From Vagococcus allomyrinae (lineage in GTDB: Bacteria; Bacillota; Bacilli; Lactobacillales; Vagococcaceae), in assembly GCF_017829975.1 (NCBI RefSeq), contig NZ_JAEEGA010000009.1:124001-188000 (forward strand): a stretch of 64,000 bases of DNA. Direction: 5' to 3'. The notes beneath the pieces are model-generated. The model was not told the DNA's origin. It was given only the letters and a program-made list of their open reading frames with translations, and did not search any database. Position 1 is the first letter of the stretch. Every line of letters begins with the position of its first letter. Positions 62,417 through 64,000 of the stretch are shown in pieces. Both the position numbers and the translations under genes were made by a program.

Positions 62417-63343
62417 TTGAAGACAGTGGACAAGGCTAGACAGTTTATCTATAGAAATGCCAGACCCGTGGATTTAGCAATCTGGCGTTATCATTTTGAA
62501 AAAGGGGATCGGCAAGAGGTGCTGAAAGCACTGAGTTATTATCAAAATCCGGATGGTGGATTTGGCCATGGCTTGGAGCCAGACCTGTGGAACGTCAATT
62601 CCTCTCCATTAGCGACCTCTACCGCTATAGGTCTGCTGAAGGAGATTGACTTTTTTGATTCTTCAGATGACATGATTAGGGGCATATTGACTTATTTAGC
62701 CAAGACTCCCTTTCAAATGGAGAATGGCTGGTTCCTAAAAATTCCTACTAATAATGATGCCCCTCACGCCAATTGGTGGGGATATTCAAAGGAAACTGAA
62801 ATGGGATTTTATGGCGAGGTAGGATATAATCCGACAGCTATACTGGTTGGGTTTATCATTAGAACAGAGGATCATTCATCACCGCTCTATCAGAAAGCGA
62901 TCAGAATTGTGCAGCAAGTAATCAGAAAGCTTAAAGAGAATGGCAATATAGAGATGCACGAAATCAGCTGTTTTTGTAGCTTATTGGACTTTCTTGAAGG
63001 CACAGATAATTTAACAAATGAGATAGATCTGGAGTCGCTGAAGAGCTATGTGCAACGAGCTGTCCGCGATGGGATTGAAAAAGATGTCACCAAGTGGTCC
63101 AACTATGTAGCAAAACCATCGCAGTTTTTTAACACCAAAAAAAGTTTGTTTTATTCAGATAACCAGCAATTGGCCGAATACGAATGCGAACTTATCTTGA
63201 AGACACAAGAAGAAAGCGGTGCTTGGCCCATCACTTGGTCGTGGGGCCAGTATCCCAGCGAATTTGCCATAAGTATCCTTTGGTCACAGTCTCGTTTTAT
63301 AATTGAGAACCTCCTGTATCTTCAAGGACTTGAACGAATTTAA
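62417..63343 (+). CDS. Prenyltransferase/squalene-oxidase-repeat-like alpha-alpha toroid protein
   Basis: The 308-residue cytoplasmic protein carries repeats of the terpenoid cyclase toroid type, the clearest being ALSYYQNPDGGFGHGLEPDL and a C-terminal TQEESGAWPITWSWG. Such folds occur in bacterial proteins of unknown function as well as in cyclases; no DxDD or DDxxD catalytic motif is obvious. TTG start at 62417 follows GAGGAGG. Function is not predictable. Confidence 0.72.
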   Translation: MKTVDKARQFIYRNARPVDLAIWRYHFEKGDRQEVLKALSYYQNPDGGFGHGLEPDLWNVNSSPLATSTAIGLLKEIDFFDSSDDMIRGILTYLAKTPFQMENGWFLKIPTNNDAPHANWWGYSKETEMGFYGEVGYNPTAILVGFIIRTEDHSSPLYQKAIRIVQQVIRKLKENGNIEMHEISCFCSLLDFLEGTDNLTNEIDLESLKSYVQRAVRDGIEKDVTKWSNYVAKPSQFFNTKKSLFYSDNQQLAEYECELILKTQEESGAWPITWSWGQYPSEFAISILWSQSRFIIENLLYLQGLERI

Positions 63344-63377
63344 CAGTTCCAACTTTTAGGGCATTATTTCGTTAGTC

Positions 63378-63408
63378 AAAAAATGCCCTCAGCAAGGAGA
63401 CTGAGGGC
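63378..63408 (-). terminator. Terminator for the GPP34-like gene (leftward)
   Basis: GCCCTCAG (63385-63392) pairs with CTGAGGGC (63401-63408). On the minus strand ATTTTTT follows. The stem sequence equals that at 25070-25092. Confidence 0.8.
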
Positions 63409-63432
63409 AAGCGGTTATTTGAGAAATGTCAT

Positions 63433-64000
63433 CTAGACACTGATGATGGTAGCCATAACGCTATCCATCCGATCCATCATCTTACGGATCAGCGATTCTT
63501 CCATGGTGTTCTTGGAGTCATCTATTAGCTGTTTTGCCTGAGAACGAGTATGCTTACTTACATATTTTTTTAGTATCTTGCCCTTTTCCAACAAAGTGAT
63601 CAAGGCAAGCTGTTCATCGGTACAGTCATGAGGAATCGTAATGATATCATTTAGATTGTTTGTTGCGTGAGTTAAGGCAGATTCGGTTACTTCATAAACA
63701 TCCGATAGTCCTAAAAGTTGCTTTTTCGCCCGTTTTTGGACATAACCGTCAGACATTAGTGACGTTCCCACAAGTTGAAAGGCAGGCGTAAGGTTGTTTT
63801 TAAAACTTGTGACAAAATAATCGGTAATGGTAGCTAATTTAACAGGTTCCTTTTTTTTGATGAACTCGTAAACAATGGTCAGATACTCTTTGTTTGCTGG
63901 TAAGGATTGGGTAGTGACGATTCGATTTTTAGAATCAAAGGTGATCGTGCTATCGGCGGTTAACTCCAATAGTTGGCTGGCAATAAAGCAAATGCCTTTT
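63433..64000 (-). CDS. GPP34 (Golgi phosphoprotein 3)-like protein, cut by window edge
   Basis: The reading frame stays open to base 63999, beyond a TTG at 63969 that has no ribosome binding site, so the gene continues outside the window. Visible residues follow the GPP34 pattern: FIASQLLELT, DSKNRIVTT, a helical middle with LVGTSLMSDGYV, and ALITLLEKGKILKKYVSKHTRSQAKQLI. Bacterial GPP34 proteins are small helical proteins of unknown role, possibly lipid-binding. A terminator lies just past its stop. Confidence 0.7.
   Translation of the reverse strand, partial: KGICFIASQLLELTADSTITFDSKNRIVTTQSLPANKEYLTIVYEFIKKKEPVKLATITDYFVTSFKNNLTPAFQLVGTSLMSDGYVQKRAKKQLLGLSDVYEVTESALTHATNNLNDIITIPHDCTDEQLALITLLEKGKILKKYVSKHTRSQAKQLIDDSKNTMEESLIRKMMDRMDSVMATIISV

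Overview
The window comes from a low-to-mid GC Firmicute of the order Lactobacillales, most like Enterococcaceae or Carnobacteriaceae. The basis is A/T-rich intergenic DNA, strong AGGAGG ribosome binding sites, an Rgg-type regulator, AgrC/AgrA-like two-component genes and an unusual density of PTS sugar operons. No rRNA, tRNA, phage or IS transposase gene was recognised. I cannot name the genus from sequence alone.

Layout. 1-4.4 kb is housekeeping-like: a lipoprotein start, KptA, GNAT and HAD proteins, the HtrA protease and an HdeD-like membrane protein. 4.5-6.1 kb holds a MATE exporter behind a long foldable leader. 6.1-11.0 kb is a tagatose/fructose-type PTS operon: RpiR regulator, PfkB kinase, EIIBC, EIIA and LacD aldolase. 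11.1-16.8 kb is a second fructose-type PTS operon with a DeoR regulator, a DeoC aldolase and two dehydrogenases, substrate unknown. 17-22.2 kb carries a DUF169 protein, an NTF2-like protein, OppA, a deletion scar between a divergent regulator and aldo/keto reductase, and MntH with a visible metalloregulator operator. 22.3-28 kb is an accessory region: an Rgg regulator, a divergent short hydrophobic peptide, a dGTPase homologue with an altered HD motif, hypothetical proteins and a stand-alone SIR2-like protein. 28.4-37.1 kb is a galactitol-family PTS operon that looks built for pentitols: PRD regulator, EIIA/B/C, two dehydrogenases, two Rpe-like epimerases and RpiB. 37.4-41 kb encodes two AgrC-like kinases with almost identical cytoplasmic halves plus one LytTR regulator, followed by decayed genes. 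42-48.3 kb has small membrane proteins, an Old Yellow Enzyme-type oxidoreductase, an MFS transporter and an AraC regulator. 48.6-57.0 kb is a mannose-family PTS operon with aldolase, PRD regulator, dehydrogenase and FGGY kinase. 58-61.4 kb is a beta-glucoside-type EIIBCA with NagB and a LicT-type antiterminator, controlled by a visible RAT/terminator leader. The end carries a rifampin ADP-ribosyltransferase (Arr), an alpha/alpha-toroid protein and a GPP34-like protein.

Five PTS systems therefore sit in 64 kb, each with its own regulator class (RpiR, DeoR, two MtlR-type PRD activators, one BglG/LicT antiterminator). The most unusual signal is a family of related intercistronic leader repeats immediately upstream of three different PTS permease genes (about 8.0, 31.4 and 57.8 kb). 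They carry a shared ribosome-binding box and, in two cases, tiny open reading frames. A second repeat family carries 13-15 codon micro-ORFs (about 22.4, 25.1 and 57.2 kb), and a third is a 110-bp element with terminal inverted repeats (37.2 and 57.3 kb). The Rgg, short peptide and dGTPase-like locus next to the SIR2 protein is the best candidate for a new peptide-signalled or defence-related system.
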